Of a stretch of 6,690 nucleotides of DNA, positions 1-5,586 are shown in pieces. The position numbers and the translations under genes are program-made. Position 1 is the first letter of the stretch; every line of letters begins with the position of its first letter. The notes below the pieces were generated by a model. It saw only the letters and a list, made by a program, of their open reading frames with translations. It had not been told where the DNA came from and searched no databases. This DNA comes from an uncultured Clostridium sp. (lineage in GTDB: Bacteria > Bacillota > Clostridia > Lachnospirales > Lachnospiraceae). The stretch is from positions 1 to 6,690 of the forward strand of contig CALELW010000121.1 in NCBI GenBank assembly GCA_937902905.1, given 5' to 3'.

Positions 1-1
1 T

Positions 2-433
2 CCAAAGATTAAACAGATTATGATTGACCCAGCTAAGATTGGTGAAGTTGTTGGTCAGAGAGGTAAGACAATCAACGCATTGATTGAGCGTACCGGTGTT
101 AAAATCGACATTACCGATGATGGTGCTGTTTCTGTTTGTGGAACAGATAAAGAGGCAATGGACGAAGCACTTCGTCTCATCGAAATCATCGTAACTGATT
201 TTGAAAAAGGTCAGATTCTTGAGGGAACTGTTGTAAGCATTAAAGACTTTGGTGCTTTCATCGAGTTTGCTCCTGGCAAAGAAGGAATGGTTCACATCTC
301 AAACATTGCAAAACGCCGCATCAATCACGTTGAGGACGAGCTTACACTTGGCGATAAAGTGAAAGTTGTCTGCCTTGGCAAAGATAAAATGGGACGTATC
401 AGCTTTAGTATTAAGGATGTTCCGGAAGAATAA
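2..433 (+). CDS. pnp: Polynucleotide phosphorylase, C-terminal part (5' truncated by window edge)
   Basis: This is the last 143 codons of PNPase, the phosphate-dependent 3'-5' exoribonuclease that degrades mRNA and can also add 3' tails. The reading frame is open from base 2 (PKIKQIMIDPAKIG...), so the gene starts upstream; the ATG at base 20 is an internal Met, not the start. A KH RNA-binding domain is visible with its GxxG-type loop (VVGQRGKTIN, about bases 47-76). An S1 domain follows from about base 203 to 420 (GTVVSIKDFGAFIEF, GMVHISNIA, GDKVKV, GRISFSIKD). These are the standard C-terminal RNA-binding modules that follow the two RNase PH cores of a roughly 700-residue protein. The protein ends only a few residues after S1, so it lacks the long acidic tail seen in some homologues. 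Identification is from strong family similarity; the catalytic part is outside the window. A terminator follows directly. Confidence 0.96.
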   Translation, partial: PKIKQIMIDPAKIGEVVGQRGKTINALIERTGVKIDITDDGAVSVCGTDKEAMDEALRLIEIIVTDFEKGQILEGTVVSIKDFGAFIEFAPGKEGMVHISNIAKRRINHVEDELTLGDKVKVVCLGKDKMGRISFSIKDVPEE

Positions 434-456
434 GATAAGAAATATTAGGTATTGTG

Positions 457-493
457 AGCTGCAAGCTGGTGAAAGCCGGCTTGTGGCTTTTTT
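457..493 (+). terminator. Rho-independent terminator of pnp
   Basis: The left arm 457-470 (AGCTGCAAGCTGGT) pairs with the right arm 475-488 (GCCGGCTTGTGGCT) over 14 consecutive pairs, several of them G-U, around a GAAA loop (471-474). A run of six T (488-493) follows. It begins 23 bases after the pnp stop codon. This should end the pnp transcript and isolate it from the genes downstream. Confidence 0.9.
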
Positions 494-572
494 GTTGTGT
501 GTTTACTATTGATGAGGGGCAAGTGCTATATATATGCGTAGATATAAAGGTGCGACTCGATTGATTTTTGAT

Positions 573-584
573 ATTTTCGAAAAT
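573..584. repeat. 12-nt perfect palindrome ATTTTCGAAAAT
   Basis: A perfect self-complementary 12-mer lies in the non-coding stretch after pnp. It could be a protein-binding site, but nothing next to it identifies a promoter, and short AT palindromes arise easily by chance in DNA of this composition. Confidence 0.3.
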
Positions 585-592
585 TGAAACAA

Positions 593-631
593 CGCTTTTC
601 TTGATTATTACAAGAAAGAGTGGCTTTTTTT
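593..631 (+). terminator. Possible second intrinsic terminator in the pnp downstream region
   Basis: TTTCTTG (597-603) pairs perfectly with CAAGAAA (611-617) around a 7-nt loop. The stem can be extended by CGCT/GAGTG pairing with one bulged A (593-596 with 618-622). A run of seven T (625-631) follows shortly after. The stem is AT-rich and weaker than the one at 457-493. It may be a back-up terminator or part of a structured non-coding transcript. Confidence 0.4.
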
Positions 632-652
632 GTGTTAAAATTGAATTGATTT

Positions 653-683
653 GTTGTTTTTTGGCAAAAAAGCAACGTTTTTT
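653..683 (+). terminator. Intrinsic terminator-like hairpin in the gap after pnp
   Basis: GTTGTTTTTT (653-662) pairs with AAAAAAGCAAC (667-676, one G-U) over 10 pairs around a GGCA loop (663-666). G and six T (678-683) follow. The geometry is that of a plus-strand Rho-independent terminator, although only the four basal pairs include G-C. No gene lies between it and the pnp terminator, so it either catches read-through or ends a short non-coding RNA. Confidence 0.55.
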
Positions 684-807
684 ATGTCGATTGTTGTTAA
701 GCGTTGCAGCCGACTCAAAAAATTCTTTTGGTTATGCAACGCTTTTGGAGAGAAGATGAGGTTTGCGTTGTTTTTGAAAAAAATACAAAGCCAAATGGAC
801 GGAATTG

Positions 808-816
808 TGATATAAT
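808..816 (+). promoter_or_regulatory. Extended -10 promoter for the three-gene unit
   Basis: TGATATAAT is a perfect TATAAT box (811-816) preceded by the extended -10 TGn motif. No good -35 hexamer is seen 16-18 bases upstream (AAAGCC-like sequence there), which fits an extended -10 promoter. Transcription would start near base 823 and give a leader of roughly 48 bases. This placement leaves the hairpin cluster upstream of the start site rather than in the leader. Confidence 0.6.
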
Positions 817-870
817 TGTTAGGTACAATTTTTGTTTTATTATTATTGAGTTAGAGGAGAATGTATTAAG

Positions 871-2694
871 ATGAGGAGTCGAAAGAAAAGGATAGCGGTT
901 TTTCTTGTGGCTGCATTTATTATGCAATTAGCATATCCATGTGGAAATACCGAGAGAGCAAAGGTGAAAGCAACAGATTCTAGATGTTTTTACGAAAATA
1001 ATTTACATAGTAATGAAATGTCACCATTTACTGTTGATTTGTCGGAAGAAAATACGGTAGCAACAGGGGGAGCGATAAAGATTATTAAGCCAAAAGAATT
1101 TTTATTGCCAAGTAAAGTTGCTCAATATCAATACATCAAATTCAATTATGAAATAAAATTTAAGGATGAAACTACAAAATGGGAGGAATTAAAAAAGAAT
1201 AATTTACCTGAAGAAGCATGGTATTTTCACACTGTAGAATGTACTTTTGCTTATTGTAATGTAGAAGGAAAATGGGCAAATGGTATTTTATATAGTGAGT
1301 GGATAAATAAGTCAGAACAATTAGTTCCGATTGTGGAAGAAGATTTACCACCTGATTGGTCAGTTACTGAACCGTGTTGTTTTTTTGTACAGATACACAA
1401 TTGTGACGATGGTTCATGGCCTTTGCAAGTAGAATCAGTTGAAATTAAATCAATTCAACTGATTCCATATAAAAATGAAAATACGCCGGTTCCAACAGCG
1501 GAACCAGTATATGATGATCCTATAACAATTAGGCCACAAATTGTTGATAACGCTATTGTGGCTGGGCAAGATTTTTCCTTAGATTTAACATCATGTCAAA
1601 CTAAAATTACAAACAGTTATGATTATGAAATAGATTTATCCAATGTGGTGCAAAACAAAAAATATAATGTAGATAGTTATTCGGAAATAAGCGTGCATTA
1701 TAAAATTAATGCTGAACAACTAAATGAGTTGTCAAATGAATATGAGGATCATAAAAACTATATTTGCAGATTTTTAACTTTTGATGGTCCTTATGGAATA
1801 CATGCTTGGCTGAAAAGACCATGTGCCAAAATGACCAATGAGGAGAACCAAGTGAATTTTCTTCTAGAACAGCATGATGATATAGAGAAAGTCCCTAATA
1901 TAAAAATTAGAGCAATGAATAGCCAGTTTGGATGGCCAAAGGAGATAAAAAGCATTATAATTACTGGAATAGATTTTATTGCTAAAAAGAACACGGTAAC
2001 TCCAACAGCCACAGTTACGCCAACTATTAAACCAACAGCAACAGCTACACCAACTATAAAACCAACTATCGGTACAACACAGATAAAAAGTTCAAATTTA
2101 CCGTCAAGTACGCCGGCTATATCTGTTCCGCAAAATGTAACAAATCTTAAGCTAAAAGCGGGAAAGAAAAAGCAGATTAAGATTTCTTGGAATAACCAAA
2201 AGCAGGCTGATGGTTATGAGATTTACCGTTCAACAAAAAAGAACAAGGGCTACCAAAAGATAGCAGATGGTTTCAAGAATAAATGCAGTTTTACAGATTC
2301 AAAAATAAAGTATGCAAAAAACTATTATTATAAAGTGCGTGCTTATTGCATAAGCGGGAAAAATTATCAGTATGGTGTTTTTTCGGATGTAAAGAAACTG
2401 ATGTTGAAACGAAAAGCACCGGCATTTAAGCTAAAAAGGAAAATAACAACGGATGGAATCCATTATATAAGTATTCGGTTAAAATCAAGTTCTGACCCAT
2501 ATTTGCAAATGTGGGTTCGGTTTGGAAAAAAGAAATACAAGAAAATTCCTTTATCCAAACATAAGATTAAGAAGAATACTACATTAAACTTTAAGTATAC
2601 ACCCGGAAAAGGAAAGATAAGTTTTCGGATTCGAAGCTATCGGGTGCAAAACAAAAAAAGAGTGTACAGTAAGAGTAAAACAAAAAGGATTTAG
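871..2694 (+). CDS. Secreted protein with two related beta-type domains, Thr-Pro linker, Fn3 domain and basic C-terminus
   Basis: The 607-residue product has a Sec signal peptide: basic MRSRKKR, a hydrophobic stretch at 8-22, and a possible signal peptidase I site after VKA (34). C24 follows LAYP, a poor lipobox, so a lipoprotein is unlikely. Two similar regions (about 55-201 and 215-373) each end in a W-P...IKSI strand pattern and then a Thr-Pro segment, suggesting carbohydrate-binding-like beta sandwiches, but no named family is recognised. A linker (375-400) carries two copies of a 10-residue PTAT-TPTIK repeat. A fibronectin type III domain spans about 418-510 (KISW...GYEIYRS...YYYKVRAY). 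The last 97 residues hold about 32 Lys/Arg and only 2 Asp/Glu. No catalytic motif or sortase signal is seen. The start follows GAGGAGA (854-860) at an unusually long 11-nt spacing from AGGAG. It is first in the unit, six bases before the kinase. Likely role: wall- or polysaccharide-associated binding protein (inference). Confidence 0.85.
   Translation: MRSRKKRIAVFLVAAFIMQLAYPCGNTERAKVKATDSRCFYENNLHSNEMSPFTVDLSEENTVATGGAIKIIKPKEFLLPSKVAQYQYIKFNYEIKFKDETTKWEELKKNNLPEEAWYFHTVECTFAYCNVEGKWANGILYSEWINKSEQLVPIVEEDLPPDWSVTEPCCFFVQIHNCDDGSWPLQVESVEIKSIQLIPYKNENTPVPTAEPVYDDPITIRPQIVDNAIVAGQDFSLDLTSCQTKITNSYDYEIDLSNVVQNKKYNVDSYSEISVHYKINAEQLNELSNEYEDHKNYICRFLTFDGPYGIHAWLKRPCAKMTNEENQVNFLLEQHDDIEKVPNIKIRAMNSQFGWPKEIKSIIITGIDFIAKKNTVTPTATVTPTIKPTATATPTIKPTIGTTQIKSSNLPSSTPAISVPQNVTNLKLKAGKKKQIKISWNNQKQADGYEIYRSTKKNKGYQKIADGFKNKCSFTDSKIKYAKNYYYKVRAYCISGKNYQYGVFSDVKKLMLKRKAPAFKLKRKITTDGIHYISIRLKSSSDPYLQMWVRFGKKKYKKIPLSKHKIKKNTTLNFKYTPGKGKISFRIRSYRVQNKKRVYSKSKTKRI
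2002..2061 (+). repeat. Two tandem 30-bp repeats encoding the Thr-Pro linker
   Basis: Bases 2002-2031 and 2032-2061 match at 26 of 30 positions. Each encodes a 10-residue unit, PTATVTPTIK then PTATATPTIK. Three of the four differences are silent third-position changes; the fourth changes Val to Ala. The repeat forms the flexible extracellular linker before the Fn3 domain, and its copy number may vary between strains by slippage or recombination. Confidence 0.8.
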
Positions 2695-2700
2695 CAAACA

Positions 2701-4113
2701 ATGGGATACGAATTAACAAAAGGAACAAAACTAAATAATCGTTATGTGATTGAGTGTACACTTGGCAGTGGTGGCTTTGGAACAACCTACAAGGCAATGG
2801 ACACTTTAATTGATGTTCCGGTGGCAATTAAAGAGTATGAAAACAGCAGTGAAAAAGACCAGAAAGTAGCACAGCGTGAAGTAAAGATGGCTGCCCGCTT
2901 TTATGCACTGGATGGAATTGCTTCTGCCCGTGACTTTTTTGTTGTTGATTCGATTTCATATATTGTAATGGAATATGTTGAGGGCGAGAGCCTGAAAAAA
3001 CATGTTAGAAATTATGGGACGATGAAGGGAGAAGATATCATTACAAAATTAAAACCTGTGATAGAATCTCTCTGTGTGATACATAAAGAAAGAATTATTC
3101 ACCGTGATATCAGCCCGGATAATTTAATGGTGACAAAAAGTGGAAGTATTCAGCTTATTGATTTTGGTGAGGCAAGAAATTTTGAAGAACAGAGAAATAA
3201 GGAATTAACACTTGTTTATAAGCGTGGATATGCACCAATTGAGCAGTGCAGGCAGCGAGGAAAACAAGGAGCGTTTACAGATGTTTATTCGCTGTGTGCG
3301 ACCATATATTTTGCGGTTACCGGAATTGACCCAGATGATTCGGTTGAGCGAATGATTGCGGACCATATGAAACCACTGCATGAATTTTATGGTACAGGAT
3401 TGAGTGAGCATGAAATTCACGTGATTGAGCGAGGGCTTTCCGTTGATGCGAAAGACCGGTTCCAAACAATGGATGAATTGTTTGAAATGCTGTATGAGAA
3501 AAAAGATTTATCAGAATTTTCGGGCAAAGCAAATGCTGATAAAGAAAATACAACACATCATCCTTTTAATACGGCTCATATTATGCGTGAAATCGATACT
3601 TTTTATGATAGGAAAAAAGAGCGCAAAAAAGGAAGAACTGCTTCAAAAATATTTATAACTGGCTTGATTGTGGTTCTGCTTGTGGTCGTTATTTCTGTCT
3701 TTCAAAATAAATCGGAAATAAACAAAAGACCAGTGGTGGCTGCCCCTCAAACAACAATGCCGGCAACAAGTGTACCAACGCCAACAGCAACACCATTTAC
3801 TGTTACAATTGAAAATTATGTCGGGTTAGAAAAAAAGGCGGCAATAGAAAATCTGAAGAAATTAAAAGACGAAGGTTTGACCGTGCGTTTCCAAACAAAA
3901 TACAGCAAAAAGGCGAAGGGTACGGTGATTGCACAAAGTATTCCGGCTGGCAAAACGTATTCCGATGTGTCGAAAAAAACGCTGCGGCTTACGATTAGCA
4001 AAGGAAAGAAAAAAACTGTTGCTACGCCGAGACTAACAGTTACGCCAAAACCGGTGCCAAAGAAAAAGAAATCAAAAGTTAAATTTAATGGTGACTTAGA
4101 TTCACTGTCATAA
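2701..4113 (+). CDS. Membrane Ser/Thr protein kinase with one extracellular PASTA domain
   Basis: The 470-residue product is a eukaryotic-type (Hanks) kinase. The kinase domain (about 15-265) has the glycine loop GSGGFGTTY (22-30), the ATP-binding Lys44 in VAIKE, an alpha-C Glu (probably E60), the catalytic loop HRDISPDN (134-141, Asp136), DFG at 154-156, the P+1 segment GYAPIEQ (176-182), the alpha-F Asp194 and Arg253. All residues for activity are present, except that Ser138 replaces the Lys usual in HRDxKPxN. A juxtamembrane basic segment precedes one transmembrane helix (about 316-334). Outside the cell come a Thr-Pro linker, a single PASTA domain (about 366-435) and a Lys-rich tail. PASTA domains in PrkC/Stk proteins bind peptidoglycan fragments or beta-lactams. 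Canonical PrkC usually has three or more PASTA repeats and sits beside a PP2C phosphatase; neither is seen here. The start lies 6 bases after the upstream stop, with a modest AAAGGA (2684-2689) spaced 11 nt, so translation may be coupled. Confidence 0.93.
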   Translation: MGYELTKGTKLNNRYVIECTLGSGGFGTTYKAMDTLIDVPVAIKEYENSSEKDQKVAQREVKMAARFYALDGIASARDFFVVDSISYIVMEYVEGESLKKHVRNYGTMKGEDIITKLKPVIESLCVIHKERIIHRDISPDNLMVTKSGSIQLIDFGEARNFEEQRNKELTLVYKRGYAPIEQCRQRGKQGAFTDVYSLCATIYFAVTGIDPDDSVERMIADHMKPLHEFYGTGLSEHEIHVIERGLSVDAKDRFQTMDELFEMLYEKKDLSEFSGKANADKENTTHHPFNTAHIMREIDTFYDRKKERKKGRTASKIFITGLIVVLLVVVISVFQNKSEINKRPVVAAPQTTMPATSVPTPTATPFTVTIENYVGLEKKAAIENLKKLKDEGLTVRFQTKYSKKAKGTVIAQSIPAGKTYSDVSKKTLRLTISKGKKKTVATPRLTVTPKPVPKKKKSKVKFNGDLDSLS

Positions 4114-4114
4114 C

Positions 4115-4119
4115 AGGAG
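4115..4119 (+). promoter_or_regulatory. Ribosome binding site in the kinase-partner gap
   Basis: AGGAG lies in the 12-base gap between the kinase stop (TAA, 4111-4113) and the ATG at 4126, with 6-nt spacing. It is the best-placed site in the three-gene unit, whereas the two upstream genes have sites spaced 11 nt. This may give the third gene the highest translation rate per transcript (inference). Confidence 0.75.
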
Positions 4120-4125
4120 AACATA

Positions 4126-5451
4126 ATGGAAGAGGAAGAAAAGAGACGTATTTTTCATGAAATGATGCAAAAGTGGTTTATGAAATGCGACCGTTTCATG
4201 ATTGAAAAATGGAAAACAACCGAAAAACCACTCAGTCCAGTAATTGAGGATGAGGTTAGGCAAAATGCTTATCATAACTTTTATGATAAAGTGTCAAAGG
4301 CAAAAATCGCCTCACGTCCAACCATTCAAAAATGGTTTGGTATTCATGGACAGTCGATGCCAAAAAGAGAACAGATTATTCATCTGGCATTTGTCTGTCG
4401 GTTTTCAGTGGATGAAACAAGAGAATATTTTATGTATGCCATTTCTGAACATGATTTTCAAGTGAATGATTATCACGAGATGATTGCTTTGTACGGTTTG
4501 GAAAATCATATGACTTATGAGCAGTATGAGGAGATGGTTGCTTATTTTGAACAATACAGCGATTGGAATGTGCCTATTCGGCAGACGGCACATACGGACG
4601 AGATTTTAAAGCGTTATGAGCCGGTAAAAAATCTTGACACGAAAGAATTTCTTGTGTGGATACGAAAAAACGAAGCATTATTTAAAGGCTACAGCATGAC
4701 AACATATCAAAATTATATGGCATTGTTAGAGAAAGCACTGGCTTTTTTTAGAAAGGATATCAAACAGTGTTTGTTTACTGCTTTAGAAGATGCCGGATTT
4801 TTTTCGTGGCTGAAAAACAATGACATCAAGGAAGAGGACTACGGAAAAGAAATACGGCGTTTTATAAAGAATCAGACCCGGTTGGTAAAAAGTCCGTTAT
4901 CCAAAGAAAAAGTGAAAGAAATTCAATTTTTGACGAAGATGGCATATAGTCCGCTTCGCCGTGTCTCGGATTTGATTGTAGAAATTTATGATGGTATTCA
5001 TTTTCCACATACACGGTTTGGAGATATGAAGCGGAATTTGCTGCAAAAAGAAATTGGTGCAGTGGATGCGAAATACATTTCTGATATTAGTTCAATTGCT
5101 AAGCAAAAAGAAAAAGAAATGCGGCTTTTGCAGGCGTATACCAAGTGCCGAACCGGTAAGACGGATGACGAAACAAAATTACAGGAATTGGAGAAAGAAA
5201 TTCGTAAGCAGCGCCAGCGCACGCACAACATACGTCGTGCAGATTTGCTTGTCCTAATTCATTATGTGGTTTTGAAGCAGTCAGGAGAAGAATCACCGGA
5301 AGTCGTGAAAAAGGAATTTGTAGCGATGGCAGACAGCATACTGAATTTATGTGGTATGCGTCTGATGGACGAAAAATATCCATTAGATTATTTACTGTTA
5401 CAGTGCTTTGGAAGTGTTGATGTGTATACATTGACGGATGTTTTGGAATAG
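4126..5451 (+). CDS. Cytoplasmic protein of unknown function with a possible N-terminal helix-turn-helix
   Basis: The 441-residue product has no signal peptide or membrane segment. Residues about 58-105 (SRPTIQKWFG...REQIIHLAFVCRFSVDETREYF) have the helix pattern of an HTH-like fold. The sequence after it (DYHEMIALYGLENHMTYEQYEEMV) resembles proteins with a degenerate XRE-like start followed by helical repeats that are common in clostridia; this resemblance is from memory and needs a profile search. A strongly charged segment (about 322-372) is predicted to be coiled coil. The C-terminus (PLDYLLLQCF) is conserved-looking in the same type of protein. No enzyme motif is seen. Its ATG is 12 bases after the kinase stop with AGGAG (4115-4119) at 6 nt, so it is co-transcribed and probably works with the kinase as a substrate, adaptor or regulator (inference). 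A strong terminator follows. Function is uncertain. Confidence 0.85.
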   Translation: MEEEEKRRIFHEMMQKWFMKCDRFMIEKWKTTEKPLSPVIEDEVRQNAYHNFYDKVSKAKIASRPTIQKWFGIHGQSMPKREQIIHLAFVCRFSVDETREYFMYAISEHDFQVNDYHEMIALYGLENHMTYEQYEEMVAYFEQYSDWNVPIRQTAHTDEILKRYEPVKNLDTKEFLVWIRKNEALFKGYSMTTYQNYMALLEKALAFFRKDIKQCLFTALEDAGFFSWLKNNDIKEEDYGKEIRRFIKNQTRLVKSPLSKEKVKEIQFLTKMAYSPLRRVSDLIVEIYDGIHFPHTRFGDMKRNLLQKEIGAVDAKYISDISSIAKQKEKEMRLLQAYTKCRTGKTDDETKLQELEKEIRKQRQRTHNIRRADLLVLIHYVVLKQSGEESPEVVKKEFVAMADSILNLCGMRLMDEKYPLDYLLLQCFGSVDVYTLTDVLE

Positions 5452-5463
5452 ATGTGAGATAGG

Positions 5464-5490
5464 AAAGACGGCGGTGAGCCGTCTTTTTTT
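5464..5490 (+). terminator. Rho-independent terminator of the three-gene unit
   Basis: AAAGACGGC (5464-5472) pairs perfectly with GCCGTCTTT (5478-5486) around a GGTGA loop, and the T-run continues to 5490. It starts 12 bases after the last stop codon. It clearly separates the kinase unit from the zinc-ribbon gene. Confidence 0.95.
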
Positions 5491-5526
5491 GAGTGCAAAA
5501 AAAAGAAAGGGGAATGGACAGGGAAG

Positions 5527-5535
5527 TGGTATGAT
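5527..5535 (+). promoter_or_regulatory. Probable extended -10 promoter of the zinc-ribbon gene
   Basis: TGGTATGAT has the TGn extension followed by TATGAT (5530-5535), one mismatch from TATAAT. As with the promoter at 808-816, no convincing -35 hexamer is present at 16-18 bases. Start of transcription would be near 5542, giving a leader of about 45 bases. A terminator upstream and this element make the gene an independent transcription unit. Confidence 0.45.
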
Positions 5536-5575
5536 AAATGTGTACATAATGTTGACATTAAATAACATGAAGTGA

Positions 5576-5580
5576 GGAGG
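5576..5580 (+). promoter_or_regulatory. Strong ribosome binding site that fixes the zinc-ribbon gene start
   Basis: GGAGG sits 6 bases before the ATG at 5587. A GTG at 5572 is in frame and would add five residues (MRREI), but it overlaps this site and has no site of its own, so the ATG is chosen. Confidence 0.85.
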
Positions 5581-5586
5581 GAAATT

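Larger units (their letters stand above)
590..775. repeat. Cluster of CAACGC / GCGTTG direct and inverted repeats
   Basis: The 10-mer CAACGCTTTT occurs exactly at 590-599 and 737-746, and a near copy (CAACGTTTTT) starts at 673. The reverse complement core GCGTTG occurs at 701-706 and 765-770. Two pairings compete for the same segment. AAGCGTTGCA (699-708) pairs over 10 perfect bases with TGCAACGCTT (735-744). Alternatively CAACGC (737-742) pairs with GCGTTG (765-770), which is followed by five T. No family of RNA or mobile repeat is recognised. This is most of what the 437-base gap between pnp and the next gene contains; the remainder (494-572) shows nothing identifiable. Confidence 0.55.

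Noticed and set aside
568..759. 63-codon open frame in the gap after pnp
   Set aside because: It spans two terminator-like hairpins and the repeat cluster, has no Shine-Dalgarno site, and encodes a composition typical of chance translation of T-rich DNA.
861..869. ATG-TAT-TAA mini-frame just before the secreted-protein gene
   Set aside because: The purine-rich ribosome binding site abuts this ATG with no usable spacing, so initiation there is unlikely; it may only explain why the real start at 871 has a long spacing.
934..945. Lipobox (LAYPC) in the secreted protein
   Set aside because: Pro directly before Cys and Tyr before it do not fit the lipobox consensus; a signal peptidase I site a little further on fits better.
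5099..5431. Minus-strand 110-codon open frame and other long antisense frames
   Set aside because: They lie opposite well-supported genes, lack ribosome binding sites and show no recognisable protein features.
5552..5557. Perfect TTGACA as a -35 box
   Set aside because: A -10 box at the right distance would fall on the ribosome binding site and start codon region, where no TATAAT-like sequence exists.
5572..5586. GTG at 5572 as start of the zinc-ribbon gene
   Set aside because: It overlaps the strong GGAGG site that serves the ATG at 5587 and would put five extra residues before the conserved zinc ribbon.
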